Positions 18,301 through 28,334 of a stretch of 47,273 bases of DNA are shown piece after piece. The stretch covers positions 1 to 47,273 of the forward strand of contig JAKONH010000377.1 of the NCBI GenBank assembly GCA_022702045.1, written 5' to 3'. The notes beneath the pieces are model-generated. The model was given only the letters and a program-made list of their open reading frames with translations. It had not been told where the DNA came from and searched no databases. The position numbers and the translations under genes were made by a program. Every line of letters starts with the position of its first letter. Position 1 is the stretch's first letter. The stretch comes from Spirosomataceae bacterium. GTDB lineage: Bacteria; Bacteroidota; Bacteroidia; Cytophagales; Spirosomataceae.

Positions 18301-18716
18301 TGACTGACGTACTTTACATAGAAGACAACGCCAACGAAGCGGACGTATTTACCCGGTTGATGCGAAAGAAACTGCAGTCAATCGAGTATAAAATTGCAAA
18401 CAGCGGTACGGAAATGTTGCAGTACCTGCGGGAGGCTGACGAACAGAACGATTGTTTGCCCCGGCTGATTCTGATGGATATCAACATGAACGGCATGAAT
18501 GGGTTTGATGTGATACGGGAGCTTCGGAATAACAACCGGACCCAGCTGGTGCCGATCATCGCATTCAGCACGTCCGACAGCCCAAACGATGTTCGGAGAG
18601 CATATCAGCTGGGAGTCAATGCCTACCTGATCAAACCCGGCGGGTATCAGTCGACCGGCGAATTACTGGAACGTACGTTTGCGTTCTGGCTGGCCGACAA
18701 CATTCGCTCTTACTAA
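18300..18716 (+). CDS. Single-domain response regulator (Rcp1-like)
   Basis: VLYIEDNANEADVF, LILMDINMNGMNGFDVIRELR, IAFSTSDSPNDVRRAYQLGVNAYLIKPGG; start overlaps the bphP stop (TAATG). Confidence 0.93.
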   Translation: MTDVLYIEDNANEADVFTRLMRKKLQSIEYKIANSGTEMLQYLREADEQNDCLPRLILMDINMNGMNGFDVIRELRNNNRTQLVPIIAFSTSDSPNDVRRAYQLGVNAYLIKPGGYQSTGELLERTFAFWLADNIRSY

Positions 18717-18723
18717 TTACCCT

Positions 18724-19308
18724 GTGAACGAACTGGCTTCCCGACTTCGGTCGCACACAAAGGCGCTCCATGATGCCGTCGAGCAACGCCTGTATACCGA
18801 AACCATGCTGGCCGGTCAGCTAACGGCCGAACAGTACCGCCACCTGTTACGTATTCATTATCTGTTTCACCGTGATCTGGAAGCCGCCATCGACCGGCAT
18901 CCGGACTTCTTTGACACCTACCAGCCCGACAGTCGCCGAAAGACGCCGGCCTTGCTGGCCGATCTGGCGGTTACGCAGGAAGCGGTACCCGAAACAAAGT
19001 CAGTGGGTATGCGCGACTGGTCAGTCGATGCACTGTTAGGGGCTGCCTATGTCAGTGAAGGGTCAATGCTGGGTGTAACGCAGGTAGGACCGATGCTCAA
19101 AAAAAATCCGGCTGTGACTAGTTTGGGAGATAACATGCATTTCTACGCTGGCTACGGAGCCGATACAGGTCACAAATGGAAAGCATTCGGGCAACTGCTA
19201 AGCAAGGTGCCCACTGAGCGGCACGATGCCGTGGTAGCGGGTGCGGAAGCCGCTTTCCAGCGATACCAGCAGCTTTTTACGGAGACTCAAGTAACTTCTG
19301 AGGGGTAA
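18724..19308 (+). CDS. bphO: Heme oxygenase family protein (biliverdin-producing)
   Basis: LASRLRSHTKALHDAVEQRL, VDALLGAAYVSEGSMLGVTQVGPML; directly follows the phytochrome and RR genes; GTG start at 18724. Confidence 0.85.
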   Translation: MNELASRLRSHTKALHDAVEQRLYTETMLAGQLTAEQYRHLLRIHYLFHRDLEAAIDRHPDFFDTYQPDSRRKTPALLADLAVTQEAVPETKSVGMRDWSVDALLGAAYVSEGSMLGVTQVGPMLKKNPAVTSLGDNMHFYAGYGADTGHKWKAFGQLLSKVPTERHDAVVAGAEAAFQRYQQLFTETQVTSEG

Positions 19309-19318
19309 TTACCAAGAA

Positions 19319-20848
19319 TCAGGCGGGTAGGTAAACGTCGAACGTACTTCCATGACCGGGGGTGCTCCGTACGTCGACAGCCCCCTCGTGACTCTCGGCG
19401 ACGCGCTGGGCGACGGCCAACCCAATGCCCGTTCCTTCGTAAAACTTACGTTCGTGCAGGCGTTGAAACAGCCGAAAAAGCTTGGCTCGATACTTCTCTA
19501 CGTCGAAACCAATTCCATTATCCGATACGGAGATTAGGTGATAGTCACGGTTGGGCTGAATCTTGAGCGTAGTCGGCAGCTTGTCTCGATCGATGCGCTG
19601 ACTGCTAACCCGAACGAGCGGTTGTTGATCAGTAGGCTGAAATTTGAGAGCGTTGGCAATCAAATTCTGAAACAACTGCCGCAGCCGCGATGAGTTGCCA
19701 GTAACGGTTGGCAGGAGGCCCACGTCGATAACGGCTTGCCGGTCGGCAATCAGCATATCCAGGTCAGTACGTACGTCGGCGACGACGGCGTTCAGGTCGA
19801 TTGGCCCGAAGGAAGCCTTATCGCTGGTAAGCCGGGAATAGTTCATCAGATCGCGAATCATCTGTTGCATACGCTGCGCCGATATTTGCAGCCGTTTACT
19901 CAGGTCTCGTTCTCCTTCGGACAGACTGTCGGCAAATTGATTCTGTAGTAAATCGCTGAATACCTGTATCTTTCGTAGTGGTTCCTGTAAGTCGTGAGAA
20001 GCTACCTGTGCGAACTGCGCCAGATCGAGATTCGACCGTTCGAGGTTTCGAATGGCTTCCTGCAGTGATTGGTTTTGCGTTTCAGCCCGCGTCAGAACGG
20101 CGCGAACCGCCGAACTGTTGTGCAGTGTCATGACAGCACTGCCAGCTGGCGTTCGGCTAATTTGCGTCGCATACCAGTTTGTTGGCGTCCCGTTACCAAC
20201 GAGCAGTTCGCCTTCATACGCATTTCCCGTTGTGACTACCGCGCTCAGGTGAGTGAACAGGGCTGGCTGGGCCGTGTGAATGGGCGACGACAAATACAGA
20301 CTGCCCGGTAGCGTTTTCCCGATTCGGGACCATATGATTTCAAACGACCGGTTCGCAAAAAGGAACGTAAAATTGGCGATCTGGCCTTGGCCGGTCGATT
20401 CAGAAAACGTTGGTTCGAGCAGGCAAAGCGCGTCGGGTAGTGTATGCAGCAGATCCGTGAGCGTCAGCTGGCTACCAACAATCGTGGCGGTCGTTTCTTC
20501 GCAGCGAAGGTGAATCTGATGCTCATATCTGTCGACGTATACGCTGTACGTTCGCGTAAGGCCGTCGAAATCGGCGCAGGAAACCGTGAAGTGCTGAAAT
20601 TGACCCGACCGGAAAGCTGTCAGACAATGACGGAGTAAATCGTTGAAATCTGCTGGGTTGAAAAAGTCAGTGTATCGCCTGTTGAGAAGTACCCGTGGAT
20701 TGACGCCCAAAAGTCGGGCTGTTGACGAATCAACGTTAACAAACAGAAGGTCGGTGGACTCATTCAGTAAATCGAAGACAGTACGCTCACCTTGGGTAGC
20801 ATAGCCAACCAGGCCGGGTGAAGTAGCAAACGCACTGGAATCGGTCAT
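19319..20848 (-). CDS. PAS-domain sensor histidine kinase
   Basis: FAQVASHDLQEPLRKIQVFSDLL, NLIANALKFQ, VSDNGIGFDVEKY, FQRLHERKFYEGTGIGLAVAQRVAESHEGAV. Confidence 0.9.
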   Translation of the reverse strand: MTDSSAFATSPGLVGYATQGERTVFDLLNESTDLLFVNVDSSTARLLGVNPRVLLNRRYTDFFNPADFNDLLRHCLTAFRSGQFQHFTVSCADFDGLTRTYSVYVDRYEHQIHLRCEETTATIVGSQLTLTDLLHTLPDALCLLEPTFSESTGQGQIANFTFLFANRSFEIIWSRIGKTLPGSLYLSSPIHTAQPALFTHLSAVVTTGNAYEGELLVGNGTPTNWYATQISRTPAGSAVMTLHNSSAVRAVLTRAETQNQSLQEAIRNLERSNLDLAQFAQVASHDLQEPLRKIQVFSDLLQNQFADSLSEGERDLSKRLQISAQRMQQMIRDLMNYSRLTSDKASFGPIDLNAVVADVRTDLDMLIADRQAVIDVGLLPTVTGNSSRLRQLFQNLIANALKFQPTDQQPLVRVSSQRIDRDKLPTTLKIQPNRDYHLISVSDNGIGFDVEKYRAKLFRLFQRLHERKFYEGTGIGLAVAQRVAESHEGAVDVRSTPGHGSTFDVYLPA

Positions 20849-21004
20849 CGGGCGAGAAGAGGTACGAACCTGGCTTGGGTTGCCCGTTCAGACGGTAGAG
20901 TAGTAGATCGGAACAGTAAACGTAACTGCCTGAGCTTATAATAACTCGTAAAAAACACAAACGTTTTTTTATGGGCCGCATTCGCCCCTTAGCGTCATGG
21001 CTGA

Positions 21005-21012
21005 TACCTTTG
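21005..21012 (+). promoter_or_regulatory. Bacteroidota -7-like promoter element TAnnTTTG
   Basis: TACCTTTG about 45 nt upstream of the GT2 ATG at 21056; the -33 element is not convincing. Confidence 0.4.
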
Positions 21013-21055
21013 CAATTAACCATTTGTAAAAAGAAGGTGGCCGTTGAGGGTACAT

Positions 21056-21991
21056 ATGGAGTTGACAGTCGTAATTCCCGTCTATAACAGTGAACAGACG
21101 ATTGGACCACTGGTTGACCGGCTGCACGATTGCCTGTCAACCCGGTTGCTGGAAGTCATTCTGGTCAATGACGGTAGCGCTGACCGGTCCGATCTGGTGT
21201 GCGATCAACTTGCCAATCGATATCCGACCGTGCGGGCGATTACGTTGCGCCGGAACTTCGGTGAATTCAACGCCGTGCTGTGCGGACTGATATACGCACG
21301 GGGGGGGTATACGGCGATCATCGATGACGACTTTCAAAACCCACCCGAAGCCATTCTGACGTTGCTCGATGTTGCCGTTGCGGGGCAGTATGACGTAGTG
21401 TACAGTCGGTATGCGCATAAACAACATCATTGGTTTCGTAACATGGGTAGCTGGCTGGTCAATACGCTGACGACGGCTTCACTGGGTAAACCGCGCGACT
21501 TATACCTGTCCAGTTTCAAACTGATCCGGCGCGAGGTTGTCGACGAAATCGTGCGGTATCAGGGACCGTATCCATATATCGATGGGCTGATTTTCCGGGT
21601 TACCCGTCACGTAACGAGTGTTGTCGTACCGCACATGACCCGCTCGGAAGGGCAGTCGGGCTACACGACTCGCAAGCTGGTTAGCCTATTTCTCAACGTG
21701 TTCATCGGCTATTCGCTCTGGCCCATTCGCCTGTTTACGGGCTTCGGGCTGGGCCTGACGCTATTGGCTGGTTTGCTGGGGCTGGTTCTGCTTGTTGTTG
21801 GGTTGAGCCGTGATGTCGGCGTAGCGGGTTGGCTGCTCGTTGGCTGGATGGTCATGCTGGGGCTAGGGCTGCAGCTGTTGTTTCTGGGCGTGTTGGGAGA
21901 GTACCTTGGCAAGCTGTTTATGAGTCAGAGCGGGTTACCCGCGTTCGTTGTCCGGTCGGACTCGGCTATAGACGAAAGAAGAAAGACGTGA
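21056..21991 (+). CDS. Family 2 glycosyltransferase, polyprenyl-phosphate sugar transferase type (dolichol-P-mannose synthase/ArnC-like)
   Basis: MELTVVIPVYNSEQTIGPLVDRL, ILVNDGSADRS, YTAIIDDDFQNPPEAI, two C-terminal TM helices followed by GEYLGKLFMSQSGLPAFVV. Confidence 0.9.
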   Translation: MELTVVIPVYNSEQTIGPLVDRLHDCLSTRLLEVILVNDGSADRSDLVCDQLANRYPTVRAITLRRNFGEFNAVLCGLIYARGGYTAIIDDDFQNPPEAILTLLDVAVAGQYDVVYSRYAHKQHHWFRNMGSWLVNTLTTASLGKPRDLYLSSFKLIRREVVDEIVRYQGPYPYIDGLIFRVTRHVTSVVVPHMTRSEGQSGYTTRKLVSLFLNVFIGYSLWPIRLFTGFGLGLTLLAGLLGLVLLVVGLSRDVGVAGWLLVGWMVMLGLGLQLLFLGVLGEYLGKLFMSQSGLPAFVVRSDSAIDERRKT

Positions 21992-22082
21992 GAAAAAAAA
22001 TAAGCGTCGCCATAGCCGGCAGATGACTTTCCATCTGTCACTTTCCTCTTTCTTCTAACCTCTTTTCACTTTCTTCCCTGCA

Positions 22083-22844
22083 ATGATCGGTCTGACGGAT
22101 GAGTACCAGAAAATGTTTCAGGTCGAGCAGCAACTGTGGTGGTACCGGCAGTTACACGAACGCGTGGCTGCTGCGTTGACCGATCACTTTGGTAATCGAC
22201 GTGCTATCCGCGTGCTCGATGCTGGCTGCGGAACGGGCGGATTGCTAAACTATCTCCGCGACAAGGGCTACACAAACCTGACCGGTGTTGACGGGTCGGC
22301 TGATGCGGTTGCCTTTTGCCACGAACGGGGGCTAAACGTGTTGCTATTAAACCTGAACGATCTGACCGATCAATCGGAAACCGAGTTGTTCGATGCCGTA
22401 ATCTGCAACGATGTGTTCTGCTACATCGCGCCTGAACAGCTACCGATCTTGTTGCAACGGCTGATCGGGCGGCTGCGACCCGGTGGCATATTCGTCTCGA
22501 ACAATAACGCATTCAACGCATTTCGGGGGCAGCACGACTTGGCCGTCGGAAGTGAACGTCGATTTGTCCGGGCTGATCTGGAACCGTTGTTTCCGCCCGC
22601 TGGTCTCCGGTTACGCCAGTCGACTTACTGGAGTCTGGTGCTGTCACTACCAATTTTGGCGGTGCGGTTGCTCCAGCGACTCGAACTGGCCCTTGGGCGT
22701 AAACCTGATGTTGCTCGCTCCGACGTGTATTTACCCAATCGCTTGGTCAACGAAACGCTGTATCAGATAGCCCGAACGGAAAACCGACTGCTGCCCCGAA
22801 CCCCCTTCGGCAGTTCCTTGTTCCTGACAGGAGAACGCCTGTGA
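22083..22844 (+). CDS. Class I SAM-dependent methyltransferase
   Basis: IRVLDAGCGTGGLLNYLRDKGYTNLTGVDGSADAVAFC...DAVICNDVFCYI. Confidence 0.9.
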   Translation: MIGLTDEYQKMFQVEQQLWWYRQLHERVAAALTDHFGNRRAIRVLDAGCGTGGLLNYLRDKGYTNLTGVDGSADAVAFCHERGLNVLLLNLNDLTDQSETELFDAVICNDVFCYIAPEQLPILLQRLIGRLRPGGIFVSNNNAFNAFRGQHDLAVGSERRFVRADLEPLFPPAGLRLRQSTYWSLVLSLPILAVRLLQRLELALGRKPDVARSDVYLPNRLVNETLYQIARTENRLLPRTPFGSSLFLTGERL

Positions 22845-22896
22845 GATGGGTAGCCTGAGCGTCTAGGCTACAAACTTGATACTGAAAACCAAATTT

Positions 22897-23490
22897 ATGT
22901 TTACTGGTATAGTTGAAACAACCGGCGTCGTGTCGGGTATTGAAGCGGAAGGAACCAACCTGACGTTTCGCATAGAAGCCGCTATCAGCGCCGAGTTGAA
23001 AATCGATCAGAGTGTTAGCCATAACGGCGTTTGCCTGACGGTAACGAGCGTCGCCGATGGGAGTTACACAGTTACGGCGGTCGATGAGACACTGAAAAAA
23101 ACCAATCTGGGGCTGCTGAAAACCGGCGATCTGGTGAATCTGGAACGGTGCATGCCTGCCAACGGCCGCTTCGACGGCCACATCGTACAGGGCCACGTCG
23201 ATCAGACGGGTACTTGTACCAACGTGCAGGATATGGACGGTAGCTGGCTGTTCGATTTTCAGTACGATCCGGCCGTCGCCGACAACGTAACCGTCGAGAA
23301 GGGCTCGATCTGTATCAACGGTGTCAGCCTGACGGTCTTTAACGCACACCCCGACGGTTTTCGGGTAACGATCATCCCGTATACATACGAGCATACCAGT
23401 TTCCGGACGCTGAAAGCGGGCGATACGGTGAACCTCGAATTCGATATCGTAGGGAAGTACATCAAAAAAATGCTGGTGGGCTATCGTTGA
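22897..23490 (+). CDS. ribE: Riboflavin synthase (alpha subunit)
   Basis: MFTGIVETTGVV, SVSHNGVCLTV, VNLERCMPANGRFDGHIVQGHVDQTG, KGSICINGVSLTV, NLEFDIVGKYIKK. Confidence 0.96.
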   Translation: MFTGIVETTGVVSGIEAEGTNLTFRIEAAISAELKIDQSVSHNGVCLTVTSVADGSYTVTAVDETLKKTNLGLLKTGDLVNLERCMPANGRFDGHIVQGHVDQTGTCTNVQDMDGSWLFDFQYDPAVADNVTVEKGSICINGVSLTVFNAHPDGFRVTIIPYTYEHTSFRTLKAGDTVNLEFDIVGKYIKKMLVGYR

Positions 23491-23565
23491 GGGCGGTAGT
23501 TTCTCGTTAGTTTTGAGACACACTACCCCGGCTCAACGGTCGGTATTCACGCACTGGCAACCTGA

Positions 23566-24342
23566 ATGGCTAAAATTAGTACCCGCTCATTCATCGATCT
23601 ATTGCTTCAGATCGGTATCATCGTCGCCGTTATTGCGGTGCTGTTTCTGGGCTTTTTCTTTGTTTATCTGCCGTATACGACCAATCACGGACAGACGATT
23701 ACCGTACCCGACGTGTCGAAACTGAGCATGGACGAGATGCGGAACATTCTGAATGACCGCAACCTGCGCTACGAAGTCACCGACTGCACGTTTGTAGCCG
23801 GAGCGCAGCCGCTGACTATCATCGAGCAGTACCCACGAGCCAACGCGAAAGTAAAGGAAGACCGGAAAATCTACCTGAAAGTAACCAAGCGTGTCGCCCC
23901 GATGGTTGCCATGCCGTCGCTGGTCGATATGATCGACCGGAGCGCCGTTCGAATGCTGGAATCGATGGGATTGCAGGAGGGCGACCGGACCTATGTTCCC
24001 GACGTAGCTAAGAATTCGGTGTTGCGTCAGCTTTACAACGGAAAAGAAATCGCAGCGGGCACACCCATACCCAAAGGTTCGAAGATCGATCTGGAGATTG
24101 GTGACGGACTGGGAAATACGATGTTCGACATTCCAAACGTTGTAGGGCTGCAACTCGATGAGGCCGAAGCGGCAATTCGGGGGTCCAACCTGAAAATCGG
24201 CACGAAAATTTCTGTTGACGATCCCGAGAAGGAAGTCGGAACGGTGGTTCGCCAGCGGCCCGAAGCCCGGCCCGGTGAGCGCATCCGCGTCGGCGAGACG
24301 ATGGACCTGTGGGTGGTGGGCCCCATCGAACCAAATCAATAG
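23566..24342 (+). CDS. PASTA domain-containing membrane protein
   Basis: N-terminal TM; repeats VPDVSKLSMDEMRNILNDRNLRYEV and IPNVVGLQLDEAEAAIRGSNLKIGT...VVRQRPEARPGERIRVGETMDLWV. Confidence 0.9.
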   Translation: MAKISTRSFIDLLLQIGIIVAVIAVLFLGFFFVYLPYTTNHGQTITVPDVSKLSMDEMRNILNDRNLRYEVTDCTFVAGAQPLTIIEQYPRANAKVKEDRKIYLKVTKRVAPMVAMPSLVDMIDRSAVRMLESMGLQEGDRTYVPDVAKNSVLRQLYNGKEIAAGTPIPKGSKIDLEIGDGLGNTMFDIPNVVGLQLDEAEAAIRGSNLKIGTKISVDDPEKEVGTVVRQRPEARPGERIRVGETMDLWVVGPIEPNQ

Positions 24343-24378
24343 CACCTGTTTCCGACCCCACCCGGTCACACCTGTTCC

Positions 24379-26208
24379 ATGAAGTGTCTGCTACCTGTAT
24401 CCATACCGAACTGGATTCGTGCCGGGCTGCTGCTCCTGCTGATCGGGCTAAGCCCGACAACCAGCCGGGCGCAGACGCCACTTCAGCTTCCGTTTTTCGA
24501 GGATTTTTCAACCGCAGCTGGCTATCCTGGTATCGACACACCTAACACAACCCGCTGGCAGTCGGGTAGTGGCGTGTATATCAACAATACAATGGCAATT
24601 AACCACCCTACGGTGGGGGTGGCCTCGTTCGATGGACTGAACGCCAATGGCAGGTCGTATGTACAGAATAATCAGCTGGCACAGGGCTATACCGACACGC
24701 TGGCGTCACTGCCAATTAACCTGAGTGGGCTGACTGTAGCGGACTCTGTGTACCTGAGTTTTTACTGGCAAAGTCGTGGACTGGGTGAAGCGCCCGATCC
24801 CGGCGATTCCCTGACGGTGCAATTTCTCAATAGCAGCGGCACGTGGCAAACGGTCTGGACGCAGGAAGGTGGTACCCCCAGCAACAACTTCGCCCAGGCT
24901 TTCGTACTAATTCGGAATGTGGGGTACCTGCATGCCGGATTCGCGTTTCGATTCCGCTCATACGGGCGCGAGTCGGGGCCGTTCGACACCTGGAATATCG
25001 ATTACATTTACCTCAACAAAAATCGTAACGCCAACGATCGGTTTGTGCGCGACGTGGCGGTGCGGCAGGCGTTGACGCCACTACTACGGCGCTATACAGC
25101 CATGCCACTCTCGCAGTACGTCGTTAACCCGACGGCCGAAATGGCCGACTCCGTGCGTACAGATATCAACAACCTGTTCAATAACTTCAACTTCACCACC
25201 TTTCGCTTCACCGTGCGTGATGAGGTATCAGGGCGATTGTTACAGGATACACCGCAAAATAACTCCGTATTGATTCCGTCGCTGAGTTCGCAGCGCAAGG
25301 CAGCACAGCCGCTACCCGTACTCAGTTTTGGTACGTCGACCTCGGCTGTGCTGCGCTACACGGTTAACGTCCTTACGACCGACGATCAGAACCCGTCGAT
25401 ACCGGGGGTAAACCTGCGTCAGAACGATACGCTGTCCGCCCGCACAACGCTGGCCGATTATTACGCCTACGACGACGGTACGTGGGAATACGGTGTGCAG
25501 GTGGGGCCGCGTGAACGCTGGGCAGTGCGCTTTGTGGTCAACAAACCAGACGTATTGGCTGGGTTTCGGGCCTGTATCGTGCCGTTTCGCACGAACCAGT
25601 CCGGGCAACTGTTCTCCATGTTCGTGTACAGCAACGCCAACGGCCGGCCGGGAAATCCGATTTACCAGCAATCATTCACAACCCAATACCCCACTACCCG
25701 GAATGGTTTCGTTGATTTTACATTTACCAAAGGCGTTGCCGTCAGCGACACGTTTTACATCGGCTATCAACAGATCAGCAGTGTCGATACGACCATCTTC
25801 CGGCTTGGCTTCGATAAGAATAGTCCGTTTGGTAATCAGCTGTTTTACAATGGCGGTGCCAGCTGGGAGCAAAATCTAAACCCTAATTCGCCGTCGCTCG
25901 CCCTCAACGGTGCCTTCATGATCCGGCCCGTTATGGGTGGTAAGGTCGATACGACGCCAACCGCCGAGGAACCTGAACAACTAGACGTACTGGCTGTTTA
26001 TCCTAATCCCACGACCGGGCAAATTCGCTGGGACAATCCCCGACTACGTCAGATCGATGTAGTCAGCACCAGCGGGCAGCTCATTCAGCGAATCGAACCG
26101 GGTCGGGGACAGCAGACCGCCGATTTAAGTCAGCTACCCAGTGGCTTCTATCTGCTCAGGTTATCTACGGACAGGCAGACAGTTACGCAGAAATTAATTC
26201 TTCAGTAG
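24379..26208 (+). CDS. Secreted protein with T9SS type A sorting domain
   Basis: Signal peptide; C-terminal LDVLAVYPNPTTGQIRW...VVSTSGQLIQRIEPGRGQQTADLSQLPSGFYLLRLSTDRQTVTQKLILQ. Confidence 0.88.
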   Translation: MKCLLPVSIPNWIRAGLLLLLIGLSPTTSRAQTPLQLPFFEDFSTAAGYPGIDTPNTTRWQSGSGVYINNTMAINHPTVGVASFDGLNANGRSYVQNNQLAQGYTDTLASLPINLSGLTVADSVYLSFYWQSRGLGEAPDPGDSLTVQFLNSSGTWQTVWTQEGGTPSNNFAQAFVLIRNVGYLHAGFAFRFRSYGRESGPFDTWNIDYIYLNKNRNANDRFVRDVAVRQALTPLLRRYTAMPLSQYVVNPTAEMADSVRTDINNLFNNFNFTTFRFTVRDEVSGRLLQDTPQNNSVLIPSLSSQRKAAQPLPVLSFGTSTSAVLRYTVNVLTTDDQNPSIPGVNLRQNDTLSARTTLADYYAYDDGTWEYGVQVGPRERWAVRFVVNKPDVLAGFRACIVPFRTNQSGQLFSMFVYSNANGRPGNPIYQQSFTTQYPTTRNGFVDFTFTKGVAVSDTFYIGYQQISSVDTTIFRLGFDKNSPFGNQLFYNGGASWEQNLNPNSPSLALNGAFMIRPVMGGKVDTTPTAEEPEQLDVLAVYPNPTTGQIRWDNPRLRQIDVVSTSGQLIQRIEPGRGQQTADLSQLPSGFYLLRLSTDRQTVTQKLILQ

Positions 26209-26335
26209 TAAGCCGACTGCGTTAAAGGCGGGTACAGACGCACAAGAGCAGAGCGACGGCGCGCTATTCTGTATACGATTGCCGGTCGGCAGCACCACAC
26301 CGATATGTAGTTAGCGTACTGGAATTCGCTTCGTT

Positions 26336-27892
26336 ATGGATGCATCAAGTTCTGCCGGGCAGGCGCAGCTTTTCGAGTATATCATCAACAGTAATCAGAC
26401 GGGAGTCTGTGTGTTCGACGCAGTACGCGATGCTGACGGCACGTTTCTGGACTTTTATTTCAGGTATATAAATCCGGCTGGCGCTGCCATACTGGGCAAA
26501 CACCCCGAAAAATTGATCGGAGTAAGTTACCGGGCGTATTTTTCGCAGGCGGAGAGCAGTGGATTACTGGCTTTCTACCGGAACGTACTCGAAAGCGGGC
26601 AACCGGCGCGCTTGCTGGAAGTACCTTATTTTGCCGATGGTGTCCGGGGCTGGTTCGATATAAATGTCGTAAAATATCAGGACGCTGTCGTTGTCAGTTT
26701 TATCGACATATCTGTATTAAAACGTACACAAATCAGCGAGCGTAAGCAGGCGACGTTTTTCAATCAGCTGCTACAAACAACCCCCAATGCGGTAATCGCC
26801 TACGAATCCATCCGACAGCCGACGACCGATGGAACACCAGGCGCTATCGTTGACTTCAAGACCGTGTTTTTCAACACGATGTACGAACGTATATTTAAAA
26901 TTCCGGCGTCTGCCATCTATGGACAAACCTTCAGGGACCGGTTTGACGCTGAAGAAAAATTGCTGTTCGACTACTACAAAGGCGTTGTTGAGCGAGGTGA
27001 ATCGTTTCAGCGGGAGCGGTACTACAGTTCTATCGATAAGTGGCTGCTGCTGTTGGGCGAAAAGCTGCACGATGGCTTTCTGGTCATTATCAGCGACGTT
27101 ACCGAACAGAAAAAAGCGAGTCTGTCTCAGCAGCAGCTAACGGAGGCATTGCAGACTGCTAATCAGGAGCTCCTTCGGTCGAACGAAAATCTACAGCAGT
27201 TTGCCTACGTGGCCAGCCACGATTTACAAGAGCCCCTGCGCAAGATTCAGCAGTTTGGCGACCTCCTGAAAGCACGGACCGCCGGCGCATCGGAGGAAGC
27301 CGTTGGTTATTTAGAGCGTATGCAGTTAGCTGCTGGCCGAATGTCGACGCTAATCAAAGACCTGCTCAGCTACGCGCGAATCTCAACCCGCCAGGACGAG
27401 AACCAGCCGGTATCGCTTGCGCAGGTTGTCGGCAACGTACTGGACGATTTACAGGTGAGTATCACTGAAGCGCAGGCTACTGTACAGGTCGATGCGCTGC
27501 CTACGGTTACGGGCGATGCCATTCAGCTAGGGCAGCTTTTTCAAAATTTGATCGGCAACGCGCTCAAGTTTCGCCGGGCTGATACGGCGCTGCATATTTA
27601 TGTTCAGTGTCGGCTTATTGCGGCTGCTGCTATGCCCAAAACGGTTCGAACACCGCGTCAGGCAGCCGATTACTATCAGGTCGATGTAATCGACAACGGC
27701 ATTGGCTTCGAGGAAAAGTACCTGGATCGAATTTTTCAGGTCTTCCAGCGGTTGCACAGCCGGAGCGAGTTTAGCGGAACGGGAATTGGGTTGGCTATCT
27801 GTGAAAAGGTAGTCGCCAACCACGGTGGGGCCATTACGGCAGCAAGCCTGCTCGACCAGGGTACAACGTTCAGTGTATATTTGCCGGCCTGA
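26336..27892 (+). CDS. PAS-domain sensor histidine kinase
   Basis: LRSNENLQQFAYVASHDLQEPLRKIQQFGDLL, NLIGNALKFR, VIDNGIGFEEKYLDRIFQVFQRLHSRSEFSGTGIGLAICEKVVANHGG. Confidence 0.92.
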   Translation: MDASSSAGQAQLFEYIINSNQTGVCVFDAVRDADGTFLDFYFRYINPAGAAILGKHPEKLIGVSYRAYFSQAESSGLLAFYRNVLESGQPARLLEVPYFADGVRGWFDINVVKYQDAVVVSFIDISVLKRTQISERKQATFFNQLLQTTPNAVIAYESIRQPTTDGTPGAIVDFKTVFFNTMYERIFKIPASAIYGQTFRDRFDAEEKLLFDYYKGVVERGESFQRERYYSSIDKWLLLLGEKLHDGFLVIISDVTEQKKASLSQQQLTEALQTANQELLRSNENLQQFAYVASHDLQEPLRKIQQFGDLLKARTAGASEEAVGYLERMQLAAGRMSTLIKDLLSYARISTRQDENQPVSLAQVVGNVLDDLQVSITEAQATVQVDALPTVTGDAIQLGQLFQNLIGNALKFRRADTALHIYVQCRLIAAAAMPKTVRTPRQAADYYQVDVIDNGIGFEEKYLDRIFQVFQRLHSRSEFSGTGIGLAICEKVVANHGGAITAASLLDQGTTFSVYLPA

Positions 27893-28010
27893 CCGACGGC
27901 GTTGCCAGCGCAGAACATACCCCCTTTAAGGTCGTTACAAAAGTAGGGGCAGTGGGCACCTTGCCAGAAAGTACCGTGTTACTCCCCAATCGCATCTAAT
28001 CGAAAAAACA

Positions 28011-28304
28011 ATGGACATTACCGTACAGGAACTGAAAGAACGGCTCGACAAAGGCGAGCAACTGAACCTGATTGACGTGCGCGAGCCGAACGAATACGAA
28101 GCCGATAACATCGGTGCCAAACTGATTCCGCTGGGCGACCTACCCTACGAACTCGATCAGCTCGACGGTTTGCAGGACGAAGAAGTAATCGTTCATTGCC
28201 GGTCGGGTGCCCGAAGTGCCCGGGCGCAGCAATTGCTGGAAGAAAACGGCTTTACCAACGTCCGTAACGTAACGGGCGGTATGCTGGCCTATCGGGCGCA
28301 GTAA
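28011..28304 (+). CDS. Rhodanese-like domain protein
   Basis: MDITVQELKERLDKGEQLNLIDVREPNEYEADNIGAKLIPLGDL, VHCRSGARSARA, VRNVTGGMLAY. Confidence 0.94.
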   Translation: MDITVQELKERLDKGEQLNLIDVREPNEYEADNIGAKLIPLGDLPYELDQLDGLQDEEVIVHCRSGARSARAQQLLEENGFTNVRNVTGGMLAYRAQ

Positions 28305-28334
28305 GTTTGCCTGAGTGTAGACGAATGATAAAAG

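Noticed and set aside
19304-19313. GGTAATTACC palindrome between the bphO and kinase stops
   Set aside because: Only 10 bp without loop or T tract; could be chance.
22747-23523. 258-aa antisense ORF opposite ribE
   Set aside because: Completely covers riboflavin synthase, whose motifs are unmistakable.
23599-24541. 256-aa and 177-aa antisense ORFs opposite the PASTA gene
   Set aside because: Shadow ORFs; the sense strand encodes recognisable PASTA repeats.
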